Below are positions 25,770 through 33,987 of a stretch of 64,000 bases of DNA, in pieces. The stretch is taken from positions 434,001 through 498,000 of the forward strand of contig NZ_BLAJ01000002.1 in the NCBI RefSeq assembly GCF_009176305.1, in the 5' to 3' direction. A program made the position numbers and the translations under genes. The stretch is from Martinezella dioscoreae. Its GTDB lineage: Bacteria; Pseudomonadota; Alphaproteobacteria; Rhizobiales; Rhizobiaceae. The notes beneath the pieces were generated by a model. It made no database searches and was not told the DNA's origin. It was given only the letters and a program-made list of their open reading frames with translations. Every line of letters starts with the position of its first letter. The first letter of the stretch is position 1.

Positions 25770-26843
25770 TCAGCCGAAGACAAGGGCATCCTCCTTCTTC
25801 CAGACGAGCGCATAGCGATCCTTTTCGACAAAGGCGGGCGGGCGGGCATGGCTCAGATGAGATTCGACCTCGAAGACGTGGCCGCCATCGAGCGCAAAGA
25901 AGGAGTTGACCGCCGCACCGGAATATTCGCTGGCGATGAAATCCGCCTCGATGCGCACTTCGTCATCCGAGAGCACCGCATCGCGGGAGCGGATCGAAAC
26001 GCGGTCGTAGCGGATCGCATAAGCCGGCTGCGGCGCTTTTCGGCGCGACCCATTCAGAGGGAAGCAGCCGGCCGGTCCGACGAAAGCATCCTCGACGACA
26101 TTGCCGGCAAAGAGATTGTAGCAATTGAGAAAGCGGGCGACCGAGGCCGTTGCCGGGCTGTTGTAGACCACATCCGAGGCGGCGGCCTGCGCGATGCGGC
26201 CGCGATCGAGCACGAGCACGAGATCTCCCATCGCCAAAGCTTCGCTCTCGCTGCCCGTAACATGCAGGAAGGTTACGCCGCAGCGCTCGCGGATGATCTT
26301 GAGCTCGCTGCGCATACGGCCGCGCAGATTGGCGTCAAGCGCACCGAGCGGTTCGTCCAGCAGCACCATCTTCGGCTCCGTCACCAGTGTACGTGCCAGG
26401 GCGACGCGCTGGCGCTGACCACCTGAAATCTGCGTCACGGCGCGGTCGTCAAATCCCTTGAGACCGACCAGCGACAGCATGTCCTGAACGCGCTTTGCCA
26501 GGATGCGCGCATCCGTCACCGGATCGACCCTGCGATTGCGCAGGCCGAAGGCAACGTTCTCGGCAACGGAAAGATGCGGAAACAGAGCGAAGTTCTGAAA
26601 GACGAAGCCGATGCCGCGATCATGCGGCTCGACGCCATCGAGCCGTTTGCCATGGAAGAGGATCGAGCCGGCATCCGGCTCCTCGAAGCCGGCAATGACG
26701 CGCAGCAGTGTCGTCTTGCCGGAGCCGCTGGGGCCTAGCAGCGAGATATACGCATTGTCGGGCAAAGAGAAATCTATCCTGTCCAGCGCGGGCGCCGCGC
26801 CATAGGACTTGGTGACTTGACTAAGCTGAAGAACGGTCGACAC
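25770..26843 (-). CDS. ABC transporter ATP-binding protein, PotA-like, H-loop histidine replaced by Gly
   Basis: The 357-aa product has Walker A GPSGSGKTT, Q-loop FQNFALFP, signature ISGGQRQR and Walker B LLDEP. The switch region reads FLHVTGSESEALAMGD where relatives have VTHDQEEAL. The H-loop histidine is therefore Gly197, codon 26253-26255. The reading is clear in the DNA (GTT-ACG-GGC-AGC). The start is taken as the GTG at 26843, with GGTGGG upstream; a GTG 22 codons earlier is possible. It is the promoter-proximal gene of the operon. It may form a heterodimer with the intact ATPase encoded at 19928. Confidence 0.9.
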   Translation of the reverse strand: MSTVLQLSQVTKSYGAAPALDRIDFSLPDNAYISLLGPSGSGKTTLLRVIAGFEEPDAGSILFHGKRLDGVEPHDRGIGFVFQNFALFPHLSVAENVAFGLRNRRVDPVTDARILAKRVQDMLSLVGLKGFDDRAVTQISGGQRQRVALARTLVTEPKMVLLDEPLGALDANLRGRMRSELKIIRERCGVTFLHVTGSESEALAMGDLVLVLDRGRIAQAAASDVVYNSPATASVARFLNCYNLFAGNVVEDAFVGPAGCFPLNGSRRKAPQPAYAIRYDRVSIRSRDAVLSDDEVRIEADFIASEYSGAAVNSFFALDGGHVFEVESHLSHARPPAFVEKDRYALVWKKEDALVFG

Positions 26844-27050
26844 CGAATTCCCACCAGTTTCAAGGCAAGGACCATCCTTCGGGCAGAGCTCCGCCTTCGC
26901 CCGGATCACAAGTATCCGGACCTTCAGACGTCTGCCTGCGTTCGCGCATGATCACATGCGCGTCAAAGAGATGTTCCTTGGCGTTTCAAAGAGTTCCACC
27001 TGCGGCGCTTCTGACGAGCGCCTTGATGTTGAGAGCATTACATAAATGAT

Positions 27051-27065
27051 TTTTGTATTCAATAG
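27051..27065 (+). repeat. TTTTGTATTCAATAG, first copy (candidate GntR operator)
   Basis: This 15-base sequence recurs exactly at 27302-27316. Its core TTG-N4-CAA is a short inverted repeat close to the TTGTATACAA-like sites used by FadR-type GntR regulators. This copy lies on the ABC-operon side. Confidence 0.55.
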
Positions 27066-27230
27066 ACTTTTTCGTGAAAATGCCGAACCCAGAAACACAA
27101 GTTAAACGAGGACGACCGGCGGAAGGCGGCGACGCTGGCGAACACCCTCGCCTCCGCGTAAAGTTGGCAATAAAGCAGCCATTACGGGCGCCAAAGCGTG
27201 ACGTGCCGCATCCGGATAACATTCAGAAAA

Positions 27231-27250
27231 TAGCGCCGATCGCGGCGCTA
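27231..27250 (-). other. Perfect hairpin TAGCGCCG-ATCG-CGGCGCTA
   Basis: An 8-base GC-rich stem with a 4-base loop. Read on the minus strand it is followed by TTTTCT, as in an intrinsic terminator or attenuator. It lies upstream of the ABC operon and no gene ends there, so it could control a leader transcript. Confidence 0.4.
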
Positions 27251-27301
27251 TGGGTCAACAACCAGCAAAAAGAGATTCACCGCGCTCGCGCGAAAAACAT
27301 A

Positions 27302-27316
27302 TTTTGTATTCAATAG
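27302..27316 (+). repeat. TTTTGTATTCAATAG, second copy (candidate GntR operator)
   Basis: Exact repeat of 27051-27065, about 62-76 bases before the gntR start codon. Suited to autoregulation of the divergent GntR gene. Confidence 0.55.
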
Positions 27317-27377
27317 TCATTTATTTTTGCGCTATGTTAGAATTACAAAACGCGTAAGAGTGAGGCATCAGAACGAC

Positions 27378-28406
27378 GTGAGTCCATTGCATCAGATGAC
27401 CGAAAACCGTGCGCGCCCCAATGCGCAAAAGCGCTACGAGATCGCCGAGGATGTTCTGCGTGGCAATATCGAGGACAACACGCTGCCGCAGGGCGTGGTG
27501 CTGCTCGAAGGGCCGATCGCCGATATCCTGCAGATTTCGCGCGCGCCCGTGCAAAGGGCGCTGCAGACGCTGGAGAGCGAAGGGCTGGTACATCGCTTTA
27601 ACGGACGCGGCTATCTCGTCGGTCCCGCCGGCCAGGGCATCGAGCCGAAGCGCACCGATATCAAGACCCTCGGCCTGACCATCCCGCGCCACGCAGACGA
27701 AGCCTTGCAGAGCCGCGCCTCCTGGGAACGCATCTACAATACTGTCGAGGCCGATGTCGCCGGCTGCGTCGTCTTCGGCCAGTACCGCATCATCGAGATC
27801 GAGCTCGCCGACCATTTCAACGTCAGCCGCACCGTCGTCCGCGATGTGCTGACGCGCCTGCGCGAGCGTGGCCTCGTGCGCAAGAACCAGTCGTCCCATT
27901 GGATCGCCGGCCCGCTGACGGCGCAGATGATCAAGGATCATTACGGCCTGCGCGGCATGCTGGAGCCGCAGGCGCTGGTCGCGGGAGCCAGCCGCGTCGA
28001 CCGGGAGCGGTTGAACGATTTGTTTCTGCGCCTTTCCGATCTCGAACGGCACGAACCGGCGGATCATCTTGCGGCGCTGGAAGCTATCCATGCCGACTTC
28101 ATCGACATCTGCATCCTTGCGACGCCGAACGAGCGGCTGAAGGAATCCATCCGCAATAACCTGCTGCCCGTCACGGCGACGGAGCGATTGCTGCGGCGCC
28201 TCGGCCTGCCCGGCGATCCCGCCATCATTACGGAGCTCCGCCTGATCGCGGAATTGCTGCTGCGAGGTGCTGTCAAGGCGGCGGCGGCGATGATGGAAAA
28301 CCATCTCGAAGCCTCCGTCGACCGCACGATCGCGCAAATGAAGATCGTCGCGATCATCCCCGGTCCCGGCGTGACGGCCGCTTATCTTACCCGCGTTCTC
28401 GAGTGA
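27378..28406 (+). CDS. GntR-family regulator with two tandem winged-helix domains and an FCD domain
   Basis: The 342-aa product is longer than usual FadR-type GntR proteins (about 230-250 aa). A first winged HTH spans about residues 16-82 (LQISRAPVQRALQTLESEG, then GRGYLVG). A second spans about 116-179 (ELADHFNVSRTVVRDVLTRL, then RERGLVRKNQ). An all-helical FCD ligand domain follows (about 183-325). The start is uncertain: GTG at 27378 has a weak GAGG 12 bases upstream, and ATG at 27396 has none. It is divergent from the 12-gene operon and probably controls it through the repeated TTTTGTATTCAATAG sites. Confidence 0.88.
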   Translation: MSPLHQMTENRARPNAQKRYEIAEDVLRGNIEDNTLPQGVVLLEGPIADILQISRAPVQRALQTLESEGLVHRFNGRGYLVGPAGQGIEPKRTDIKTLGLTIPRHADEALQSRASWERIYNTVEADVAGCVVFGQYRIIEIELADHFNVSRTVVRDVLTRLRERGLVRKNQSSHWIAGPLTAQMIKDHYGLRGMLEPQALVAGASRVDRERLNDLFLRLSDLERHEPADHLAALEAIHADFIDICILATPNERLKESIRNNLLPVTATERLLRRLGLPGDPAIITELRLIAELLLRGAVKAAAAMMENHLEASVDRTIAQMKIVAIIPGPGVTAAYLTRVLE

Positions 28407-28481
28407 GATGCAGGGGGGCTTTGACCTATTCCATCTGTGCCGGAAACGCGGGATCGAAGGGGCAGCCATCCGCTTGATCCC

Positions 28482-29453
28482 TTACGCCAGAGCAGCACGA
28501 AGGCGCGCAAGCAATGCTTGCCGGCCCGCCCGGGCCGCCAGCGCCTGATCCATGGTGACCTCCACGAATTGCGTCGGCATATGCGGCTGCAGTTGCGCGA
28601 TCAGATCCATGTCGGCGGAGATCACCGTTCCCAGCATGAAATAGCCGCCGCCGGAGACGGCATCGCGATGCAGGATGATCGGCTCCGTTCCGCCCGGCAC
28701 CTGGATCGAGCCATATGGATAGCAGCTGTCAACGATATTCGACGGATCCGAGCCTGCACCGAAAGGCTGCTTGCGCTCGACGAATTCGAGCTTGCGGCCG
28801 CCGCGGAAGCGATACCCCATGCGATCGGCCTCCGGCGCAACCTTCCATTGGTCGGCAAAGAAGTTGCTCTTCGTCTGCTCTGTCAACCGATCCCAATAGA
28901 GCCCCGGCAGAACCCGGAGCTCCGCCGGTGTACCGGGCTTGCGGCGCAGCTCCTCGGCAATGGATAGCCCCTCGTTCTTCATGGAACCGGAGCCAACGGG
29001 AAGCTCATCTCCGGCAGCGATAGCCTTACCATTCAGGCCGCCGAGAGCGCCGATCACATAGGTCGACCGGCTGCCTAGCGCTTCGGGAACATCGATGCCG
29101 CCCGACACCGCAATGCAGATCCGCGCCCCGGACCTCAGAAAGTCGAAGCTTACGGTCTGCCCTGCCCTGACCCTGAGTGCCGTCCATCCCGGTTGGAGCT
29201 CGCCGTCGATCCTGACGGGCATGTCGGCGCCGGTAACCGCAATCAGCGCATCGTCGAGAAATTCGAGCTTAGGCCCCATGAAGACGGCTTCAAGCCCGGC
29301 CGCACCCTCATCATTGCCGACGAGAAGATTTGCCGCCCGCATGGCGTAACGATCCATAGCGCCGCCGATGGGAATGCCGAGATGGAAATAGCCGGGCCGT
29401 CCGAGATCCTGAATCGTGGTGGAAAGGCCGTGATGAAGAACCTTAATGGCCAT
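28482..29453 (-). CDS. pxpC: Biotin-dependent carboxyltransferase / 5-oxoprolinase subunit C (KipA/PxpC type)
   Basis: The 323-aa product has the AHS2/KipA opening (HHGLSTTIQDLGRPGYFHLG, then PIGGAMDRYAMRAANLLVGN). PxpC with PxpB forms the ATP-dependent part of prokaryotic 5-oxoprolinase, and the same fold is the carboxyltransferase half of urea carboxylase. The start is the ATG at 29453, overlapping the pxpB-like gene by 11 bases. Because biotin carboxylase and BCCP genes are in the same operon, a carboxyltransferase role is as likely as simple 5-oxoproline hydrolysis. Confidence 0.9.
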   Translation of the reverse strand: MAIKVLHHGLSTTIQDLGRPGYFHLGIPIGGAMDRYAMRAANLLVGNDEGAAGLEAVFMGPKLEFLDDALIAVTGADMPVRIDGELQPGWTALRVRAGQTVSFDFLRSGARICIAVSGGIDVPEALGSRSTYVIGALGGLNGKAIAAGDELPVGSGSMKNEGLSIAEELRRKPGTPAELRVLPGLYWDRLTEQTKSNFFADQWKVAPEADRMGYRFRGGRKLEFVERKQPFGAGSDPSNIVDSCYPYGSIQVPGGTEPIILHRDAVSGGGYFMLGTVISADMDLIAQLQPHMPTQFVEVTMDQALAARAGRQALLARLRAALA

Positions 29454-30318
29454 GCAGCGCGCCCTCCAGCTTGGCATTGTAGCCGTCTATATCGGCCTGG
29501 TATTGCCTGAGATCGAAACTGACGTCGCGGATCGGCGGCGCGAAGCGGCCTCTGTCGACATCCTCGACCGCCTGGTCGTATCCGTCGCGCTCGATCGGCC
29601 GGAACTTCACGATGTCGCCCGGACGGAAGAACACCATGAAATCGCGGAGATAGCTCGTCGTTTGCTTGGGGTCGAAGATCGGCATCGGCGTGATGCCGAA
29701 CATCTGATAGCCGCCGGCCCCGCGCACCGAATAGATGCAGCCGAAGCAGCCGCCGTGTCCCACCGTCAACCGTGGCGTGTCGGTTCGCGGGCGCAGATAT
29801 TTCGGCACCTCGATCTGCCGCTGCCGCTCCACCATCTGATACATGAACGGCAGGCCGGCAACGAAGCCGACCATCGAAACGAACCAGGGCGAGCCGGCAT
29901 GAGCCGAAATGAAGTCCTCGACCGCATCATAGCCATTGATCCTGGCAGCGTAGTCGAGATCGGTCCCCGTCGGCTCCTGATGCCGCTCGCGGAAGCGCAT
30001 CAGCGTCTCATGCGTCCAGGGATCATTGTAGAAAACAGGGATTTCGACGATGCGGGTGGTAATGACGGGGTCGGCCTTTTCGGCAGTACCCTCGATCGCC
30101 TTGACCTCGCGCAGGAGATCGTCCGGCTTGATTATGTCGGGATCGAACTTGATCTGAAAGGAGGCGTTGGCAGGGCAAATTTCGGTGACACCTTTGATGG
30201 CGCTCTCGCGCACCCCCTTGGCCATAGACAGGCTCTTGAAGAAGGCTTCGAGGGACATCTCGTCGCTGCATTCGACGAAGAGATGCTCGTCACCTCCGAA
30301 CGTAAAGCGAGCAGGCAT
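29443..30318 (-). CDS. pxpB: 5-oxoprolinase subunit B / carboxyltransferase AHS1 (KipI/PxpB type)
   Basis: The 291-aa product carries the AHS1/KipI pattern in its C-terminal half: VSMVGFVAGLPFMYQM, RTDTPRLTVGHGG, then YSVRGAGGYQMFGITP. It is about 60 residues longer than typical KipI, with an extra N-terminal segment and a longer tail. It overlaps the biotin carboxylase stop at its start and the pxpC-like start at its end. It probably works as a complex with the pxpC-like protein. Confidence 0.9.
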   Translation of the reverse strand: MPARFTFGGDEHLFVECSDEMSLEAFFKSLSMAKGVRESAIKGVTEICPANASFQIKFDPDIIKPDDLLREVKAIEGTAEKADPVITTRIVEIPVFYNDPWTHETLMRFRERHQEPTGTDLDYAARINGYDAVEDFISAHAGSPWFVSMVGFVAGLPFMYQMVERQRQIEVPKYLRPRTDTPRLTVGHGGCFGCIYSVRGAGGYQMFGITPMPIFDPKQTTSYLRDFMVFFRPGDIVKFRPIERDGYDQAVEDVDRGRFAPPIRDVSFDLRQYQADIDGYNAKLEGALHGH

Positions 30319-31703
30319 CAGGCAACCTCCGCCGATACGCCGTCAACCGCGGCAAAATCGGTCTCCAGCCAGGTTTCGAGAAAACGCGTATAGAATGCGC
30401 CCTTGCGCACGGAAGGATCACGCGCGAGCGCGAGATGCAGAGGGATCGTCGTCGGCAAGCCTTCGATCGTCAGATTGGAAAGAGCGCCGGCCAACCTGTC
30501 GAGGCAGGCATCGCGATCCTCGGCCCAGACGATGAGCTTGCCAAGCAGGGAATCGTAGAAGGGCGGCACGGTATAGCCGGCGTAGAGCATTGTATCGAAG
30601 CGGATGCCTTCGCCTTCCGGAATCGAGAGCCGCGTCACAGTGCCGGGCGCCGGCAGAAAGCCTCTGGCCGAGTCTTCGGCATTGATCCGGCACTCTATGG
30701 CGTGACCGCGCGTCCGGATATCGGATTGCGTCAGTGACAAGGAAGCACCGCCGGCCACCTTGAACATCTCCTGCACCAGATCGATGCCGGTAATCATTTC
30801 GGTCACCGGATGTTCGACCTGGATGCGGGTATTCACTTCGATGAAATAGAACTGCCTGGTATCCTCGTCGTAGAGATATTCGACCGTGCCTGCGCCGCGA
30901 TAACCGACTTCCGCCGCAAGGGCGACGGCGCTGGCGCAAAGGCGCTGCCTGATGTCATCGGGCAGCGTGGAGGCCTGCGCTTCCTCCCACACCTTCTGAC
31001 GGCGACGTTGCAGCGAGCACTCACGTTCGAAACAATGGACGAAATTCCGTCCATCGCCGAAAATCTGCACCTCGATGTGGCGGGCGCGGGTGATGACCTT
31101 CTCCATGTAGAGGCCGCCATCGCCGAAAGCGGCCGCCGCCTCCGCCGAGGCGAGCGGAAACTGTTCCCTGAGTTCGGTAAGCGACTGGACGATGCGGATA
31201 CCACGTCCACCTCCGCCGGCGGCCGCCTTGATCATGACGGGAAAGCCGATGCGTTCGGCAATCGCTTCTGCAGCCGCGATATCCGCCACGCGACCATCAC
31301 TTCCCGGCACCGTCGGAACACCCGCCCGCTTCGCAATCGCCCGTGCTGCCACCTTGTCGCCGAGCAGCCGGATGGCTTCGCCGCTCGGTCCAATGAAGAT
31401 CATGCCCGCCGCCTCGACGGCATCGGCGAAATCTCCGTTTTCGGACAGAAACCCATAGCCCGGATGAATGGCATCCACGCCCGCCGACCGCGCCGCCGAA
31501 ACGATGGCTTCGATGTTCAGGTAGGATCTCTTCGGGGCCGGCGAGCCGATATCGATTGCCTCGTCCGCAAGCTTGACCGCCAGCATGTCGGCATCAGCGG
31601 CACTATGAACCTGCACGGTGCGTATGCCGAGCGCTTTGGCGGCCTTTATGATCCTGACGGCGATCTCGCCGCGATTGGCAATGAGGACCGAGCGGATGGT
31701 CAT
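30318..31703 (-). CDS. Biotin carboxylase (AccC-like)
   Basis: The 461-aa product has the ATP-grasp biotin carboxylase layout: IANRGEIAVRII at the N-terminus, HPGYGFLSEN, the glycine-rich AAAGGGGRGIR ATP loop, RECSLQRRRQKVWEEA, and FIEVNTRIQVEHPVTEM. It carboxylates biotin with bicarbonate and ATP. Its ATG overlaps the BCCP stop (ATGA). It is unlikely to be the housekeeping acetyl-CoA carboxylase subunit, because it is locked into a PxpABC-type operon. Confidence 0.92.
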   Translation of the reverse strand: MTIRSVLIANRGEIAVRIIKAAKALGIRTVQVHSAADADMLAVKLADEAIDIGSPAPKRSYLNIEAIVSAARSAGVDAIHPGYGFLSENGDFADAVEAAGMIFIGPSGEAIRLLGDKVAARAIAKRAGVPTVPGSDGRVADIAAAEAIAERIGFPVMIKAAAGGGGRGIRIVQSLTELREQFPLASAEAAAAFGDGGLYMEKVITRARHIEVQIFGDGRNFVHCFERECSLQRRRQKVWEEAQASTLPDDIRQRLCASAVALAAEVGYRGAGTVEYLYDEDTRQFYFIEVNTRIQVEHPVTEMITGIDLVQEMFKVAGGASLSLTQSDIRTRGHAIECRINAEDSARGFLPAPGTVTRLSIPEGEGIRFDTMLYAGYTVPPFYDSLLGKLIVWAEDRDACLDRLAGALSNLTIEGLPTTIPLHLALARDPSVRKGAFYTRFLETWLETDFAAVDGVSAEVA

Positions 31704-31942
31704 GGATCCACCTCCGCTATGATCTGGCCGGCCATGATGGGCTCTTCATTATCGACGAGAAAGGTGATGTTCTTGCCATCGAGCCCAGCAGGGATCTGCT
31801 GGAAGGTTTTCATGACCTCGATGAGACCGATCGTATCGCTGGCCACAACGGCGTCGCCATCGACCTTGAAGGGAGGCGTGTCCGGGGAGGAAGCCCGATA
31901 GAAGGTTCCCGGAAGGGGTGATCTGATCTCAAGCTTGCTCAT
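31700..31942 (-). CDS. Minimal biotin carboxyl carrier protein
   Basis: The 80-aa product is little more than a biotinyl domain. It has [18 protein letters not shown] near the N-terminus and the biotinylation motif EVMKT with Lys45. Normal AccB is about 150 aa with a linker; here the linker is absent. It overlaps the PxpA-like stop by 14 bases and the biotin carboxylase start by 4, so it is translationally coupled on both sides. Confidence 0.92.
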   Translation of the reverse strand: MSKLEIRSPLPGTFYRASSPDTPPFKVDGDAVVASDTIGLIEVMKTFQQIPAGLDGKNITFLVDNEEPIMAGQIIAEVDP

Positions 31943-32735
31943 GGGACCTCCGCGCTGCGTCGCTGTTCAAAATCTGTGAAACGGGTGCAATCCTGATACC
32001 CTCGGCAATGAGCGCTTCTCGCATGTGGCGCACGATATCGAGCGCACCCAAAGTATCGGAATGAAAACAGATGGAATCGAAAGTGATCGGAATATCCGCA
32101 CCGTTGACGGTCCGCACGACGCCTTCGGTGCAGGCTCTCACGACCTTGCGGGCAATTGCCCTGGGATCTGGGCGACCGACATCCCTGGTAAAGACGATCC
32201 AGCCCGTATCGCCATAATCGCGATCGGCGTAGAACTCACGCACGACAGGCTGGCCCGCCTCCTCAGCAGCAAGGCAAGTGGCCGACCCGTCCATGCAGAA
32301 GACGAACATGTTCGGCGCCACGGTGCGCATATATTGTATGAATATCTGCGAGAGATCGGCGTTCGCCGCCAATTCCATATAGAGAGCGCCATGCGGCTTC
32401 ACATGCTGCACGGGCACGCCATAGCGTCTGGCAAACTCGCGCAGCGCACCGACCTGATAGATCAGATCGTTGACGATCTCGCGGCTGGTACCGTTGATCT
32501 TGCGCCGCCCGAAGCCCTGGAGGTCATTGTAGCCGGGATGAGCACCGACGCCGACGCCGTGGGCGGCTGCCAGCCGCACGGTCTCGTCCATGAGATTGGG
32601 ATCGCCGGCGTGAAACCCGGTGGCAATATTGGCCGAACTGATGAGTGAGATAAGCTCCTCGTCATGCGCATCGCCGATCCGCCATCGGCCGAAGGCCTCC
32701 CCCATGTCGCAATTGATATCGACAACTTCTTTCAA
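31929..32735 (-). CDS. pxpA: LamB/YcsF family protein, 5-oxoprolinase subunit A (PxpA type)
   Basis: The 268-aa product has the YcsF signature: [12 protein letters not shown] at the N-terminus, [36 protein letters not shown], and [10 protein letters not shown] near the end. PxpA supplies the hydrolytic half of 5-oxoprolinase. I take the TTG at 32735 (giving [13 protein letters not shown]), which has GAGGG 7 bases upstream. A TTG 19 codons earlier would add a tail with no family match. First gene of the five-gene operon, divergent from a LysR gene. Confidence 0.9.
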   Translation of the reverse strand: MKEVVDINCDMGEAFGRWRIGDAHDEELISLISSANIATGFHAGDPNLMDETVRLAAAHGVGVGAHPGYNDLQGFGRRKINGTSREIVNDLIYQVGALREFARRYGVPVQHVKPHGALYMELAANADLSQIFIQYMRTVAPNMFVFCMDGSATCLAAEEAGQPVVREFYADRDYGDTGWIVFTRDVGRPDPRAIARKVVRACTEGVVRTVNGADIPITFDSICFHSDTLGALDIVRHMREALIAEGIRIAPVSQILNSDAARRSHEQA

Positions 32736-32827
32736 ATGCCTTCCCTCGCACCTGCGCCCCAACCGGGACCGATATTTGAACGCTAGAGGCAAAGGCCGCC
32801 TTTGAAAAATACAATTTTCAAAGGCAT

Positions 32828-32848
32828 GATATCTGATAAACTGATATC
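32828..32848. promoter_or_regulatory. LysR-type box GATATC-N9-GATATC
   Basis: ATATC (32829-32833), 9 bases, then GATAT (32843-32847) form a perfect T-N11-A inverted repeat of the ATC-N9-GAT type used by LysR-family regulators. It lies between the pxpA-like and lysR genes. An 11-base direct repeat TTAAAATTGCG (32854-32864 and 32896-32906) lies next to it, with 42-base spacing, about four helical turns. Confidence 0.6.
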
Positions 32849-32994
32849 TATGCTTAAAATTGCGTCATGAAATATCTTGCAATATCAATTACATATTAAA
32901 ATTGCGCACGCTTTTGTCGAAAATCAGCTCGTTTTAGATCCATGAAATCTGAATCGCAGTAGATGTTTTCAGATAAATAGATAGGAAGAACATC

Positions 32995-33903
32995 ATGAGC
33001 TTGAGCCTGCGGCAGCTTCGCTACTTCGTCGCGACGGCGGAATATGGACAAATCTCGCACGCGGCCGTCAGCCTGTCGATCTCCCAATCTGCCGTCACTG
33101 CGGCGATCAAGGATCTCGAACTTACCGTCGGCGTCTCTCTGTTCAACCGCACGCCACAGGGTATGGATCTAACCACGGCAGGCCGGCAATTCCTGTCCCA
33201 TGCCTATGAAATTCTGGCCAAAGTCGACGAGGCGACCCATCTCAACCTCGTCAGCAGCGACATCGAAGGCGAGCTCGTCGTTGCCGCGACCTATACCGTT
33301 ATCGGCTATTTCCTGCCGATGCATATCGAGCGTATCCGCCGTCTCTATCCGAAGCTGAAAATCCAGCTCTACGAGGTCAATCGCGAGTCAATCGAGGAAG
33401 GCTTGCTGACCAACCGCTACGACATTTCGGTCTTGCTGACCTCGAACATCCTCAATCCGATGCTGATGACCGAGACGCTTCTGAGTTCGGTCAGGCGTCT
33501 CTGGCTGCCGGCCGGCCACGAGCTGCAACGTCGCGACGGCATCGGTCTGCGTGAAATCGCCGAGGAACCCTACATCATGCTGACGGTCGATGAGGCGGCA
33601 CATTCTTCGCTGCGCTACTGGAGCCGAAGCCCCTATCAACCAAAGGTGCTCCTGCGGACCAGTTCGATCGAAGCCGTCAGATCGATGGTGGCGAACGGCC
33701 TCGGCGTCGCTATTTTGTCGGACATGGTGCACCGCCCCTGGTCGCTTGAGGGAAGGCGCATCGAGACCGTGAACATCCAAGATCCGGTTCCGCCTATGGA
33801 TGTGGGGCTCGCGTGGCGAGCCAATGTCGAGTTCAGCCAGCCCATGCTTGCCTTCAGGCGTTATTTCCAGCAGGCCTACAGCCTGCCGGGTACGAATTCC
33901 TGA
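32995..33903 (+). CDS. LysR-family transcriptional regulator
   Basis: The 302-aa product has an N-terminal HTH (LRQLRYFVATAEYGQISHAA, then SISQSAVTAAIKDLELTVGV) and a periplasmic-binding-like effector domain from residue about 90. It is divergent from the pxpA-biotin carboxylase operon across 259 bases holding a LysR-type box. It probably activates that operon in response to its substrate. Family call is firm; target is inferred from position. Confidence 0.94.
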   Translation: MSLSLRQLRYFVATAEYGQISHAAVSLSISQSAVTAAIKDLELTVGVSLFNRTPQGMDLTTAGRQFLSHAYEILAKVDEATHLNLVSSDIEGELVVAATYTVIGYFLPMHIERIRRLYPKLKIQLYEVNRESIEEGLLTNRYDISVLLTSNILNPMLMTETLLSSVRRLWLPAGHELQRRDGIGLREIAEEPYIMLTVDEAAHSSLRYWSRSPYQPKVLLRTSSIEAVRSMVANGLGVAILSDMVHRPWSLEGRRIETVNIQDPVPPMDVGLAWRANVEFSQPMLAFRRYFQQAYSLPGTNS

Positions 33904-33987
33904 TCCGATCGGTTGGCAATCCAACTCCTCGTTCGAGGCACAACTGTATTTAGAGCGTGCGGCTCGACCATAGGCGCTGCGAAGCCG

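Larger units (their letters stand above)
26844..27377. promoter_or_regulatory. Divergent control region between the ABC operon and the tandem-HTH GntR gene
   Basis: These 534 bases hold two copies of TTTTGTATTCAATAG, at 27051-27065 and 27302-27316, and a perfect GC-rich hairpin at 27231-27250. Small open frames exist here but show no family features, so I call no gene. The two repeat copies sit at either end of the core, one towards each transcription unit. Confidence 0.6.

Noticed and set aside
27053..27316. 87-codon open frame in the divergent control region
   Set aside because: No ribosome site and no domain; it covers the two repeat copies, so it is more likely regulatory DNA.
30318..31942. 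Housekeeping acetyl-CoA carboxylase accB-accC
   Set aside because: BCCP is only 80 aa with no linker and the genes overlap PxpA and PxpB genes, so a dedicated complex is more likely.
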